A stretch of 64,000 bases of DNA from Ochotona curzoniae (lineage: Eukaryota > Chordata > Mammalia > Lagomorpha > Ochotonidae). The notes under the pieces were generated by a model, which saw only the letters and a program-made list of their open reading frames with translations, was not told the origin of the DNA and made no database searches. Below, piece after piece: positions 32,301-43,690 of the stretch (its first letter is position 1; each line of letters opens with the position of its first letter). The position numbers and the translations under genes are program-made. Location: NCBI RefSeq assembly GCF_017591425.1, contig NW_024466599.1:28496001-28560000 (forward strand), written 5' to 3'.

Positions 32301-34182
32301 TCCAGTGTGTGTGTGAGTATACACACAATATATACAATTGCATATTATACATACAATCTTCCAGGGAATGAATGAATGAATTTTTAATGACCCATCTCCA
32401 ATCCAAGAAGAGGGGCTACTATTTTGAAATGCAAAACTGAAAATTAAATGTACCTAAATGATTGATATAAGCACAAAGTTCATACACAGAATTATGTAAT
32501 AAATATGCTTTAAAAAAAACCCTGTAAAATCTGTTTACTGAGGCTAATTAGTGTGTGGGTGGTAAAAATGGGGCACACACATTAAATACAAATTGGCTAC
32601 TTTGTCCAGCAAATTGCTTCTATCAGTGCACCTGCTGGGAATCACACTGACTTCCTGACTACTTTTTTCCCATAAGTGGGTTTGGTCACAGCATCGCAAC
32701 ACTGGGAATACTCTGTTTTCAACAGCTTTACCTTAATGGGGTTTATGAAGAACATCTTTCTCTTTTCATCATAAAAGAATAATTTGGTAAGGGATTTGAG
32801 GGGCAGATAAGGCATACAGGGAATGAATGGAGGTGTTCGTTTCCAGAAAAAAAGCAACACACAGACAATATTCAGCACCTTTCACTCTCCGTCAAGCTAA
32901 TGAATTATTCCTTTTAAATTAGTTCAAAATAATTCCTATCACTGTTTGGGAAGGAAATGATTCGGCCACTATTTCAATGTTGTGTCCAAAATATGATGAC
33001 TTGCAAAGTGGCAATAATTGGTGTTCTCTTGAGTGATAAGGATAATTTAAGATACAATACAGAAAAGTTTTGCAAAAAGGTACAAGTTTTAATGAACCTG
33101 AACTGTAACTGTAAAGTGCTATTTTTGCTGGTGCAAGGAAGGAAATATTTTCTTTACAATGAAGAAATGCTTCTCCAGAACAATCCATCAATGACTCAGA
33201 TATTTACAGTGGAAATTCAGGTAGTTCACATTCTGCTCTTGGCAATACCATTCCTACCAACTTCCCCTGTTAACACCCAATCCCTCACATCCTACTGGCC
33301 ATAGGCAGGCAACAAAGAGAGGGACAATGAGTCTGAATCCACCTGGGGAAGACAGGAAGGCCACTTGAAGAACATGAAAAACAAAACTGCCAAATTTCTG
33401 ATTGTCAAGCAAGAAAATTCCTTGGGGTTCATCTCACTAAATCACCTCTATTCGAAGTGTGCAGGCATTCTGGGTGACAAAGCCATGTGAGGTGACTGTT
33501 CTGCACCTGCCAGTTAACATCTGCATGGTTCTGTGTCACAAACAATTTGTTTCTACATCTTCTGCCATCAGAATCTCAGGAAAGATGTTCACACACGTTA
33601 TCCACGGAAGAAGTTGATTGCCTAAGTGATTTGCCTACTTTCTACAGAGGGGAGAAAACCCATTAGAGACACTTTTTGTCATAAGGTTTAACTATCAATA
33701 CTTAAGCTCTCTTTTCTTTCCTTTTATTTCTCTGATACAAACCATGGATAACTGTATCCCCAGCTTAGACTGTTCATTTCCAATTTTTCAGAGCCTGGAA
33801 AGATCTGTTAGTCATATTCTGACACCAGATACCCCATGAAGAAGGGAAGGGAGATGCAAGACAGTAGCTAACTGCGAGTTCCATTCACAGGAAAGGGTTT
33901 GGTAAATAATCTGGAAATACATGGGTGTGCAGGAGTTATGCCCTAGGGAATTTGGGGACTGGGATTTTGGCCTACATTCTGCCTCACCATCAATTGTCTT
34001 TACTCTTCACTGCATGTGCTTATCGCGACAAAGTAATGGCAAATCTATGAAGGAATGTCTGTGTGAGTATCCCTTAGTTCCATGACTTGTGTAGGAAAAA
34101 AAAATGGTGGGGGTAGGTGTGGGTGAAAATGCAAAGACATGTAAATGCCCAGTACTTAATTTTTCAGTTTGGTTACAATTGT
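32301..34182. other. Non-coding stretch, nothing recognised
   Basis: No gene or confident repeat. A (GAAT)n run lies at about 32363-32380 and a 115-codon plus-strand frame at 32957-33304 has no recognised domain. Confidence 0.5.
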
Positions 34183-34521
34183 AGAAAACAACTGGGCTCA
34201 GTGCAATAGCTTAGTGGCCAAATCCTTGCCTTGCATGTACTGGGATCCTATATGGGCACCAATGCGTGTTGCAGCTGCTCCATTTCCCATCCACTCCCTG
34301 CTTGTGGCCTGAGGAAGCAGTAGAGGACGGACCAAGTCCTTGGGACCCTGCACCTGTGTGGGAAACCTGAAAGAAGCTTCTAGCTCCTGGCTCCTGGCAG
34401 GTTCAGCTCTGGCCCAGTGCAGCCACCTGGGGAATAAACCAGTGGCTGGAAAACCTTTGTCTCTCCTCTTTGTAAATCTGACTTTCCAATAAAAATAAAG
34501 TAAAAATTTAAAAGAAAACAA
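34183..34521 (+). mobile_element. CSINE with 9-bp TSD
   Basis: Full CSINE at 34192-34512: 'gggctcagtgcaatagcttagtgg' head, 'gcagctgctccatttcccatcc', 'ctcctggctcctggcaggttcagc', and tail 'gactttccaataaaaataaag'. The flanks AGAAAACAA at 34183-34191 and 34513-34521 are identical. Confidence 0.87.
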
Positions 34522-34609
34522 TCAAGGCTTGATTGGAAATCCTCCAGGAGTCAAGTGCTCTCTCAGTGAGATCTAGGATAGTTTCTGCTAGTGTATGACC
34601 AGCTCTGTA
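34522..34609. other. Short non-coding gap
   Basis: Nothing recognised. Confidence 0.5.
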
Positions 34610-34745
34610 TAGCTACTTTTTCATTTTATCCTAAGAGCTTCCCTGAAGTGATTACTCTTATTGCATTCATTTTATAGAGGAGAAAACTTACTAAGGCATC
34701 CACACAGAGCACACTAACATAAATCCAAAGCCTCTGCACTTCAAT
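34610..34745 (-). repeat. MIR-like, minus strand
   Basis: 'gattactcttattgcattcattttatagaggagaaaacttactaaggc' resembles the reverse MIR core with 'ttttacagatgaggaaactgaggc'. Confidence 0.6.
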
Positions 34746-35133
34746 GTTTCAGGTATTTTGGTCCTTACAATCGGGAATGTTCTATTTCACAGAAAAAAAA
34801 CAAAATGAATTTTTTTTTAAGGTTGTTACTCAGATCCTCAGAGAAGGCTACACAGCAAACACCCAGCGGACAGAATTCTTCCATGTCCAATTATATCTAC
34901 CTGAGCCCAGAGAAATACTGCAGCCCAAATCTGAGCTCAGAGCTCTCAGATCCATCTTTTAAGTCTTGATTTTCTGCTACCACTCACTCCTTGAGCTCAG
35001 CCTCTGGAAACCAGCAGTGTAATCCTTCTGGTCCTGAAAGAAACATTTCACTCCAAAAGCAAAGAGGGCAGAGCAGCCTGCTTGAGAAAGGCAGAAAACT
35101 GACAGCTGACTTGCAGAATTTAGTTCTATGGAA
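34746..35133. other. Non-coding stretch, nothing recognised
   Basis: No gene or confident repeat. Confidence 0.5.
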
Positions 35134-35496
35134 GAGGTGCCCATTCTCTTTTTTTTTCAAGATTTATTTATTTTTATTAGAAAGGCAGATCTACAGAGAG
35201 AAGGAGATACAGAGAGAAAGATCTCCCATCTGCTGGTTCACGCCCCAAGTGGCCACAACAGCTGGAACCAAGCCAATCCAAAGCCAGGAGTCAGGAGCTT
35301 CTTTTGGGTCTCCCACATGGGCACAGGGTGCCAAGGCTTTGGGTCATCCTCGACTGCCTTTGCAGGCCACAAGCAGGAAGCTGCATGGGAAGTGGAGCAG
35401 CTGGGATTAGAACTGATATCCATATAGGATCCTGGAGCATGCAAGATGAGGACTTTAGCCACCAGGCTATCATACTGGCTTTGAGGTGCCTATTCT
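35134..35496 (-). mobile_element. CSINE (young) with 14-bp TSD, minus strand
   Basis: Complete reverse CSINE at 35148-35482: T-rich start 'caagatttatttatttttatt', 'agatctcccatctgctggttcac', 'gccaaggctttgggtcatcctcgactgcc' and a tRNA-like head ending 'ttagccaccaggctatcatactgg'. Flanks GAGGTGCC(C/T)ATTCT at 35134-35147 and 35483-35496 match at 13 of 14 bases. Open frames here (for example 34991-35410) are read-through of the SINE, not genes. Confidence 0.92.
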
Positions 35497-35904
35497 TTAC
35501 TTTGTCTTATAGACAGGATGTTTTAAGATGATATTAAGCAATTAAGCAAGGTTGCAGATCAAAGAACTGGGTTGGGTTGCCAACGTATTTCTCAAACAAG
35601 TAAGTTAAAGAAATTCAGTTTATGTTTAGGGAAAAGAAACACATGTGGCAACCATTGGTTTGAGGAAAGGGATCATTCTAAGTGAAGAGAAATGGGAAAA
35701 GGTGGCTGAACCTTACAATTTTGTGGGAATAGGAGGAAACAGGTCCAAGAAATCCCCATGACTGGGAATTAAAGGGATTCTCTCTTATTCTGCACCACTA
35801 CTCTAGCAATAAAAAACCCTATGCATGACCGTGGACAGCACAATGATGAAAATAGTGACAGCAATGTTTGTCCACTGAGTTTCACATGCGCTAAGAAAGT
35901 GATT
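35497..35904. other. Non-coding stretch, nothing recognised
   Basis: No gene or confident repeat. Confidence 0.5.
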
Positions 35905-36065
35905 TATACACAATATTTCATCTAGGACTAGTATAAACACTATGTGCTGGAAGTGTCCTTTTAGTGCTAAAGAAAACAGAGCTCAACGAGGTGTGATCAC
36001 TTCTCTAAGACCACAAAGCTAGCAGTGGCCGAGCTGGTAGCACATAATTTCAAAATTAAGACAGA
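35905..36065 (-). repeat. MIR-like, minus strand
   Basis: 'gaaaacagagctcaacgaggtgtgatcacttctctaagaccacaaagctagcagtggccgagctgg' follows the reverse MIR order ('aggtcacacagctagtaagtggcagagctgg'). Confidence 0.75.
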
Positions 36066-37920
36066 CTAAGACTTTAGATGACCCTGTCTTCAAAGTTTGT
36101 TTCCTCTGCCATACCATTCTGAGATTGAGTTACAGGATTTGGAAACTCCAGGCCAAGTCATGGATAGCCACACATCTGATAGGTGACGTCAATGAGGCAT
36201 TCTCATTTCTTTCTTACAGACTGTAAACACCAGAAAACGAATTGAATCTGTTATGACAATATCCTGCCACAATCTAATTTTTTATAACTTTCTTTTTCCA
36301 GAAGTACGGTTGTTAAGTGTTACGTGTATTCTGTTTTAAAATCTTTGCTCAATAATATGTTTTGATACTCCCTACCGCCCTCCCCACAACCCCCCATAGT
36401 AAACAATCATTTCCAAAGTGGACATTTTACTTCAACAATCATTACTTGTTTCCTTGCAAACATCCTTATCCCATTCAGTGTCTGCCAGAGTTCTTATAAC
36501 ACCAAGACTGAATGAGTAAAGATGGAAGGAGATACACTTCAGGTTCCCACTGGCATTTTTGCAATAGTCTGCACTGCGTGGTCACAGTACAACTGAATTT
36601 TGGTAAGCCTGGTTTGTGCTAAGAACAAAATACTCTAGTGTATGGACTTTGTCTTTCTTGGGCTTTCTAGACTTGGAAGAACCTCTGGGGGTTTGGTTGC
36701 ATCTGCTCCTTGTGGTTTCCTGAAGGTAACGAAGAGAAAATACACACACTTCCAAGACTAGGTATAATCTGAAATAAAGTTTGGGCTCAATCCGTACGTA
36801 TAACTCACTAAAAAAATATACTCAGTGGGAGAATTGGTTGTTTCCCAGAAGATGAAGCAACTGTCCTCTTTGCAGTATGAGGGCTGATCTGGGTTCCCAA
36901 TTCTCCTTTGTTCAGCTCTGGGATCACCTGAGATACACACAGTGGCTGAGACTCACTTGGGCAGCGGAAGGAAGGCTGGCTGCACTAGGAAGGGAGCTGA
37001 GTCTATCCAGCTACAGTCTGGGCAGCTTACACTTTCCCTTCATCCTACATGGCAAAAAAATATCCCAGGTCATGGTTAGCTTGCAACAGACACACTGATC
37101 AAAATGATATCATTTACCAAGATAACTCAGTTAAGAAAGCATCTGCCTCCTCTTTCCTCCCCCCCTCCAAGACTTCATTGGTATTTGAATAAGTACAAAA
37201 CAGCTGCAACTGAAATGCTTAAGTCTTTCAATATCTCTTACAAAATGTAATAATGCCATAACACTCAGATAGAATGGTGGTATTTTTGACAACAGGTACC
37301 ACCACCAAAGGGGCTCCTGGGAAAACCTGACCAATGTTATCAGAACGGATCTCTCAGAGATTTCCTTCCATTTATGTTTGTTCCTCAGCTCCAACTTTTG
37401 GCACACAGGATCGTTCAAAAAGGAAATAAGGGCAATATTGGAAGAGTGTTCAATATTCAGATTACAGACACATCAGCTTATGACAGACAGCTGGAATCCA
37501 AAGCATTCTTGGAATCCCCATGATAATTACCACATTATCAACTCCTGGAAAGGCTGTGAGCTATTATTGTATAAGGATTCTGAGTAACTATTCCCCTAAT
37601 GAACTTTGCCACCCAGACAATGGAATGAACAGCCTGTGGCCAATCTGGGCTGCTGCCTCTCACCCCCGCAGTCTCAGTGCTTTGGCCACTCATGGATCTG
37701 GCACATGGCCTGTCCTTTCCCACTGTCAGCTTCCTTTTTGGTGTTTCCTGGCAGTCTTTCTCTCCAACACAAACTGCCCAAGGGCTCAATCCACTCCTTT
37801 CTTGGTCTACTGCTAGCCTCTCCTGGTGTAACACTTGCTCCCTCAACACCACCACTGCCCTCTGCCCATTGGCAGTGTACTGTCTCACCTAGTTTACCAA
37901 CTTGCTCCTTGGTTTAATCT
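36066..37920. other. Non-coding stretch; CRE and a GC-richer patch
   Basis: No gene recognised. A perfect CRE lies at 36184-36191. At about 37600-37910 the DNA is GC-richer and open in several frames on both strands (98-116 codons), with no domain I recognise and no splice-like boundaries that stand out. Confidence 0.45.
36184..36191. promoter_or_regulatory. Perfect CRE octamer TGACGTCA
   Basis: Complete CREB/ATF palindrome in 'aggtgacgtcaatgagg'. No promoter context seen. Confidence 0.4.
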
Positions 37921-38075
37921 TAACGTGCATCTGAACCCCCTATGGGTTTTGTTAAAATAGTAGTTCTGAATTCAGCTGCTGGACGTGGAGCTTGAAATAA
38001 TCCATTTCTACAATTTTCCAGACAACAGCAATTCTGCTGGTTCAAGAATGGCATCTGAGCACCAAGACCCTTGGA
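37921..38075 (+). repeat. MER5-like (hAT-Charlie) DNA transposon
   Basis: 'gtgcatctgaaccccctatgggttttgttaaaatagtagttctgaattcagctgctggacgtggagc' and 'ccatttctac..gcaattctgctggttc' follow the order of a MER5/Charlie-type element. Confidence 0.6.
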
Positions 38076-39634
38076 GAGAGGTTTCATTATTGTACTATCT
38101 TTGCAATTATGGAACTTTAACACTAATATCATGAACACCATGTGGGGAGCTGCTACATAGAAGGTAACAGAGACACAAGGATGACATGCACACAGTCCCT
38201 GATGTTCAGCCTCAGCAGTTTGGAACTGACCATTCTTCATTAAGCGAGGACCTCTTCTGTGAATTACAAAGTATTTGACAGCATCCCTGGCAAGTACTCA
38301 CTAACTACTTCTAAGACTTTACCCATCTGTGCCAGTCACATTGCCAAAAGCCCCTTGGAGACAAAATTGCCCCCAACTAGAAATCAGACCTTCACATTCA
38401 GGAGGGAAATAGGATCAAGTTACAGATGCTATATCCACGATGCTCAAGAAAAGGGATTACTGACATTTTTTTTTTTTAAAAATGTGATGTATATCTGGTA
38501 CATGATAACTGCTATTGAAAAGTGTGTTAGATAAATACATAGACTGCAAATACCCCCACACTCCATGGTAACTAAAATGATGTGCCTTTCTGGTCACACC
38601 AAAAAAGAAAAATACTTCACTGGCATTTATTACCTTCATGTATGTGCTTAACAAGTACGTTACAACGGAGGGAAGAAAGCTTATTTTTCAGGCCAATTGG
38701 GTTTAAAAGAAACTTATGAGACATTGTTTAAAGAAGCACTTTGTGCTAGTTTTATCTTGAACATTAGACAACAAAAAGGAGGTTAGGTACATGTAAACTA
38801 TGTAAGAATATTTAAGCAGAATGATGCATTTTGTTGCCGGTTGTATCTTAAATGCATGGTCCTCAACAGATGTATCTTCTCCCCTATGGGTTTTTGAGGG
38901 GATGAATGTATTTTCCAGGCACTGTATATTCTGGGACATGTGCCTACACAGATGCACCTGACATCTGACCAGGCATAAGCAGGATGTAAATCCAGCAAGC
39001 TGAGCATCTTGGAGAACTCAAGAAAGAGGCGAATTGGGGAGAATCCACAGTTAAGAAGTGGAAGGAGATGTGAGCAGAACAGCAGCCTGTAGCCTTAGTC
39101 TCTGAGAGTGAGGCACATATCAGAAATGATGCCAGCCTTTGGGCTTACAGAATGAGATAAGCTGAAAAACTTCTGGCTATTTGTCTTAAAATACAGGCAG
39201 GAATATAAAAAGGGACCTGATACTGACACAGAACGATAGGGCTGTGGTTAGGGAATGCAGAGGTTGTAAGGGCACATGAGGACAAATAAGAAGAGGGATG
39301 GTGAAGGGGGATGCCTGGCATGGAACATTTCAGTGCAAATTTCAAGACACATACTTAGTAAATTATTCCTTAACATTTTATAAGTGGAAGCCAAAACTGG
39401 CCTACAGGGAACATTCTTGGAATTTCATACCATTTGGACAGGAATCCCCATAGCTGCCAAAGGAAAATGTGACACTCTGTTTGATTGCCAAAGTCAGTAA
39501 TCCTTTGTCTGAATAATAGTAAAGCTTTCCTTTTGGAATAGGGCTTCTTAATGAAGCCCTGATGGCAATTTCTGCACATTAAGTGGAAATGAGCAGCCCT
39601 GGAGTCGAGAGCAGGCGCCACGACTGGTTGACTA
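38076..39634. other. Non-coding stretch, nothing recognised
   Basis: No gene or confident repeat. Confidence 0.5.
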
Positions 39635-39740
39635 TGTGGAGGAACATTTTTTACTTCAGTTTTCCTATCTGGAAAATGGAAAGCTGAAACTCTTCCACCG
39701 ACCTATGCTTGAGAAACACTGTGATGAGTCACAGGAGACA
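39635..39740 (+). repeat. MIR-like, plus strand
   Basis: 'acttcagttttcctatctggaaaatggaaag' resembles the MIR 'cctcagtttcctcatctgtaaaatgg' core. Short and decayed. Confidence 0.5.
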
Positions 39741-39884
39741 TTTTGGGTTTTTGCTGTTGCTTAGTAAAGATTATGATTGCATTTAGTTTGTCAAGGCTTT
39801 TTCTATTATAGGCCATACATTGCTAGAATATCAACATGTAAATAATTCACATAATTAAAAGAATAAAAAGCGAGGTCTCAAGAT
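39741..39884. other. Short non-coding gap
   Basis: Nothing recognised. Confidence 0.5.
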
Positions 39885-40300
39885 ATATTTTCAAACCCGT
39901 GTTTGTAACAACACTGCCCACAATAACAACGGGCAGAAGCAAAAGTAGAGCCCATCAAGAGCTGGATAAACAAAATATAACATATGCAAGTAAACACCAT
40001 TCATACTTGAAAAGAAACTCTTGCGATATGTTACAGCATGGAAGTCCTTGCAGAAAGACAACTATGATTTCATTATATGAGATATATAAAGTAGCTACAT
40101 CCATAGGAACAAAAATTAGAATGGTGCTTACCGGGGGGAAAGGAGGATTGGTTAATGGAATAGACTTAGTGTAGCAAGATGAATGAGTTCTGGATTGCCC
40201 CTTCACAACAACGTGAGCATACTTACTACTACTAAATTGTGCATTTAATGGCTAAGACAAGACTTACAAGTGTTGCTACCAACAATATAAAACTTTTAAA
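39885..40300 (+). mobile_element. Ancient L1 (L1M-like) ORF2 end and 3' UTR, plus strand
   Basis: The order fits an old L1 3' end: 'caaacccgtgtttgtaacaac' and 'gcccatcaagagctggataaacaaaatataacatatg' (ORF2 end region), then 'gatatgttacagcatgg', 'atgatttcattatatgagatatata', 'aattagaatggtgcttaccggggggaaagg', and finally 'aattgtgcatttaatgg'. Much decayed. Confidence 0.68.
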
Positions 40301-42183
40301 AATGAAGTGAACCAATAAGAGAAAACCCTTGCATAACACTCCCTTTGCGTTTGAATGTTGGAAACCAGCTAGAAAGATACAGTTTACATTTATATTCCTC
40401 TGCATGGAGTGCCAAGTCACCTGGTTACCATGTGATTGGTCAGGAACATTCTTTGGTCACAGAAATGAATTATATTGGCAAGGGTCAGCTTACAGCGATT
40501 GTGTCTCATTCTAGATAGTTTGTGCCTTTTAGTGGTGTGGGGTAATGAAAAAATACTGGGACTTTCCAGAGGAAACAGTTTGTACTAAAACTTAGCTGTT
40601 ACTGGACTTCTCTGGTGATAATGTAGCATCCTTAACAGCTCCCCCTGAAGACAGCTGCTGGCAGTGCAGCATTGGCAGGACAAGAATATTAAGACAGGCA
40701 GAAGAATGAATTTAAAAACACTTAACATATGTAAAATAATATAAATCAAGTCAAATAATTCAAGAGCTTCATTTTGCAAGGTTAAGAAACCTAATATAGA
40801 GATGAATGGAAAATTAATGGTCTTCACAGAAGCACTGGAATGCTCTTTTTGTGTGACATCTCTCCATTTGATAATTTCTGAAAGAAACTCCTGAGTCCCG
40901 GCAGTGACAGTGCCTTCAGAATCCCTCCCATGGTTAAAGGAGTGTGAATCGAGATAGAATGATATGAATCTAATAATATGGTTCATGGCACGAGTGTGGG
41001 AATCAACACTGGGCTTCTAGATCTGAATTCTCAGTTGGTCATTACTTCACTGGGTTCCATTGTGCAAGTCTACGCTTCTCACTGCTTCTTCTTTGTAACC
41101 ACAATACTGAGCTAAACATCTTCAGAACCATCATAGTGATGCAGGGGAAACAGAAGAACTACAGGATGTGCTGCCACAGCATCAGCCAGAAAGTAACCCA
41201 AGGCACATTGACTGGGGTAAGCAACAGGAAGCAGCATGCAAGGCTGACTCTTCAGTAATTCTGTCGGACTCTGCTCTGAGCTACCAGGATTGGCAGGAAT
41301 CACCATCAGCATCCCAGTGCTGTACTTTACTCACAAGCAGAAAGAATTTCCACGTTGTAGGGGGAAAAAAAAAAAGCAAAACAAAGTAAGGACAAACCTC
41401 TGAAAGTACACAGGGATTGTAATGATTTCCGATGCAGCTCAGTCCTGTGGGGGAGGATGGAGTCAGGCAGGCGCCATAAAGATCAGACACCTGGCTGATT
41501 AGCTCCCAAGGGAACGTTGAGCAGGGCAGGGCTCTGTCAGCCCATTGCTTTGAAGAAACATCTTCTCTGGAGGCCTTTAAAAATAGGATACTCTTGGCGG
41601 TTATAGAAGACACACGGGCAAACGTTCCTGGGTGGCCTAGAATAAGGATGATGGCCTGACAAAACATCTGGGGCACTGGGTCCTGTGGACCACTGGGTTC
41701 TCTGGCCAACGGGAGAGGTAGAAATTATATTTATTCAATGTAGAAACTCCCAAGCAGGATATAATATCCAATGTAATCCATTATTCCATAGGAAAAAAGA
41801 AACATTATTCTATTGGTGAAATCCATCCTGTTCCTATTATTGTTGACTTCTGAATACTTTTACTTTTACTTTTACTCAGTTTTTGATGGGATTCCATGGA
41901 GAGAGTTAAGAAGGCGGTAGGCAAGATCTTGTTTCTCCCCAGTTTGTCTTGTTAGTCAAGAGGTGTTTTAAATGTTTCGGACAAAAGCTACATTTTTGGC
42001 AAAGGGAACTTGTCTGTAGGTATCCACTGTGCTCCCTGCTGCTGCTTTCTCTACACGGATCAAGAGAAGCTCTTCCCCAGGGAAAAGGCATTTAAGGCCA
42101 TGCAAGTCCCACAAAAACCAACCGCACTTTAACTGCACCTGCATGGCCCTGTCTTTCTACAACTAGTAAAGGTTACTTCACGA
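40301..42183. other. Non-coding stretch with a TTTTAC hexamer run
   Basis: No gene recognised. The 142-codon minus-strand frame at 41281-41709 is the second longest open frame in the window but has no domain and spans an A-rich run. (TTTTAC)n, about 3.5 units, lies at 41856-41877. Non-repetitive DNA at 41450-41710 includes CTTTAAAAATAGGATA, which resembles a MEF2 site. Confidence 0.45.
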
Positions 42184-42520
42184 ATTATTTTTTTTGAGGC
42201 ATAATTTACATATTATAAAATACACCAAATAAAAGTGTGGAATTTAGTGGTTTTTGTTATTTGTTCAAAGAGGTTGTAACCATCACTGAACAGAACATTT
42301 CGAACACCCCCGAAGAAGTTATGTCCCGATAACCAAATCAGTCCTGTTTTCCTTTCTCTCAGACCCTGGAAATCACTAGGTCTTCTTGTCTGTCTTAAAT
42401 TATTCTGCATGTCTCACATGAATCAGTGATACACTATGCTGCCTTTTAGGTCTGGCTTCTTTTAGGAATTGTTAATGCTTTCAAGTACATCCATGTCACA
42501 GCTTCAATCAGTATGCACTG
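42184..42520 (-). mobile_element. Ancient L1 (L1M-like) 3' UTR, minus strand
   Basis: The plus strand shows the well-known antisense L1M pattern: 'ttttgaggcataatttacatattataaaatacacc', 'gtggaatttagtggtttttg', 'gaggttgtaaccatcactgaacag', 'gaccctggaaatcactaggtcttcttgtctg', 'aggtctggcttcttttagg', 'caagtacatccatgtcacag'. Confidence 0.85.
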
Positions 42521-43369
42521 AACAGCTTACAAACAACTACTAAACACAAGAAACCAAGTGTTGAAGATTTTCTTAGAGACGCATGAGATTGGTATAGAAC
42601 CAAGCAACTCTCATGATCAACTTTGTACCCAGCAGACACCAACAGCCTATTTCTAGTGTAACGTAAGGGCTACTGAAACCAAAAATAGTAGGATCAATCG
42701 AGTGAGACACGGCAGAGGACATGAGGCACACACAAGAAAAAGTTACAACGGGGCCAAGATAAGGAATGTGTCAAGATGCAGTTACCATCTGAATCTAGGG
42801 TGAAAGACCAAGTGAGAGAGAAAGAGCAGTGGCACAGATGAGCTCAGCGGCCAGAGATGTAGGACAAGTGGTGAGGAATCTGAAGCAGTTTGGCTTGTAG
42901 CAGCAGCCACGGCACCGATGGCATGCAGGGACTTCAGTGTTCTGGACTGTGGAATCAGAATAAAACTTAGAGCTCTTTACCCCAGGTCCCTCATTCTGAG
43001 GATGAAACGTGTACCGCAGACAGATCAAGAGACTGCCCCGGCTCTCGAGTCTAAGTAACTACTTCCTCAGTTCCCTTGTTCTCAGTAGAATGTTTTCAGC
43101 TCATTGTCATGATCCCAACATATGGATTCTGTCACAGGCTGGCATGAAATTGCAACATCAGAGGCCCTGACTCACATGCTCCCGCTATGCTGAAGGTCTT
43201 ATTAATACACGCCCTTAAAAGAAGCTGGACTACCTTCTCTCAAGATCTTTCGTGCGTCACTGTCTGAACACGTGAAGTAACTTTACACTCCAAATCAATA
43301 AATCAATAGGAGTAGAAATTAGTGATGAATTAGGTATCTAACAGTTTCACCAATGAGAAAGGTCTACTT
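42521..43369. other. Non-coding stretch, nothing recognised
   Basis: No gene or confident repeat. Confidence 0.5.
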
Positions 43370-43690
43370 TTTTTTTAAAAGATGTATTTAGTTTTAATGG
43401 AAAGGCAGATTTACAAACAAAAGGAGATACAGAAAGAAAGATTTTCCATCTTCTGGCTCACTGCTCAACTGACAGCAACAGCCAGAGCTGAGTCAATCTG
43501 AAGCCAGGAGCTTCTTCAGGGTCTCCCACATGGATGCAGGGTACCAAGAACTTGGTCCATCCTTGACTGCCTTTGCAGGCCACAGGCAGGAAGCTGGATG
43601 GGATCCAGAACACAAACCAACCCCCAAATGGGATTCTAGCACATGTAAGGCAAGGATTTAACCACAAGGCTATTGCACCAGGCCCTATTC
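43370..43690 (-). mobile_element. CSINE, minus strand
   Basis: T-rich start then 'aagatgtatttagttttaatggaaaggcag', 'gccaggagcttcttcagggtctcccacatgg', 'ccttgactgcctttgcaggccac' and tRNA-like end 'aaccacaaggctattgcaccaggccc'. No clear TSD by eye. Confidence 0.87.

Noticed and set aside
34991..35410. 139-codon open frame, plus strand
   Set aside because: Most of it lies within a minus-strand CSINE; similar frames recur in other CSINE copies.
41281..41709. 142-codon open frame, minus strand
   Set aside because: No recognisable domain, spans an A-rich run, and lacks exon-like borders.
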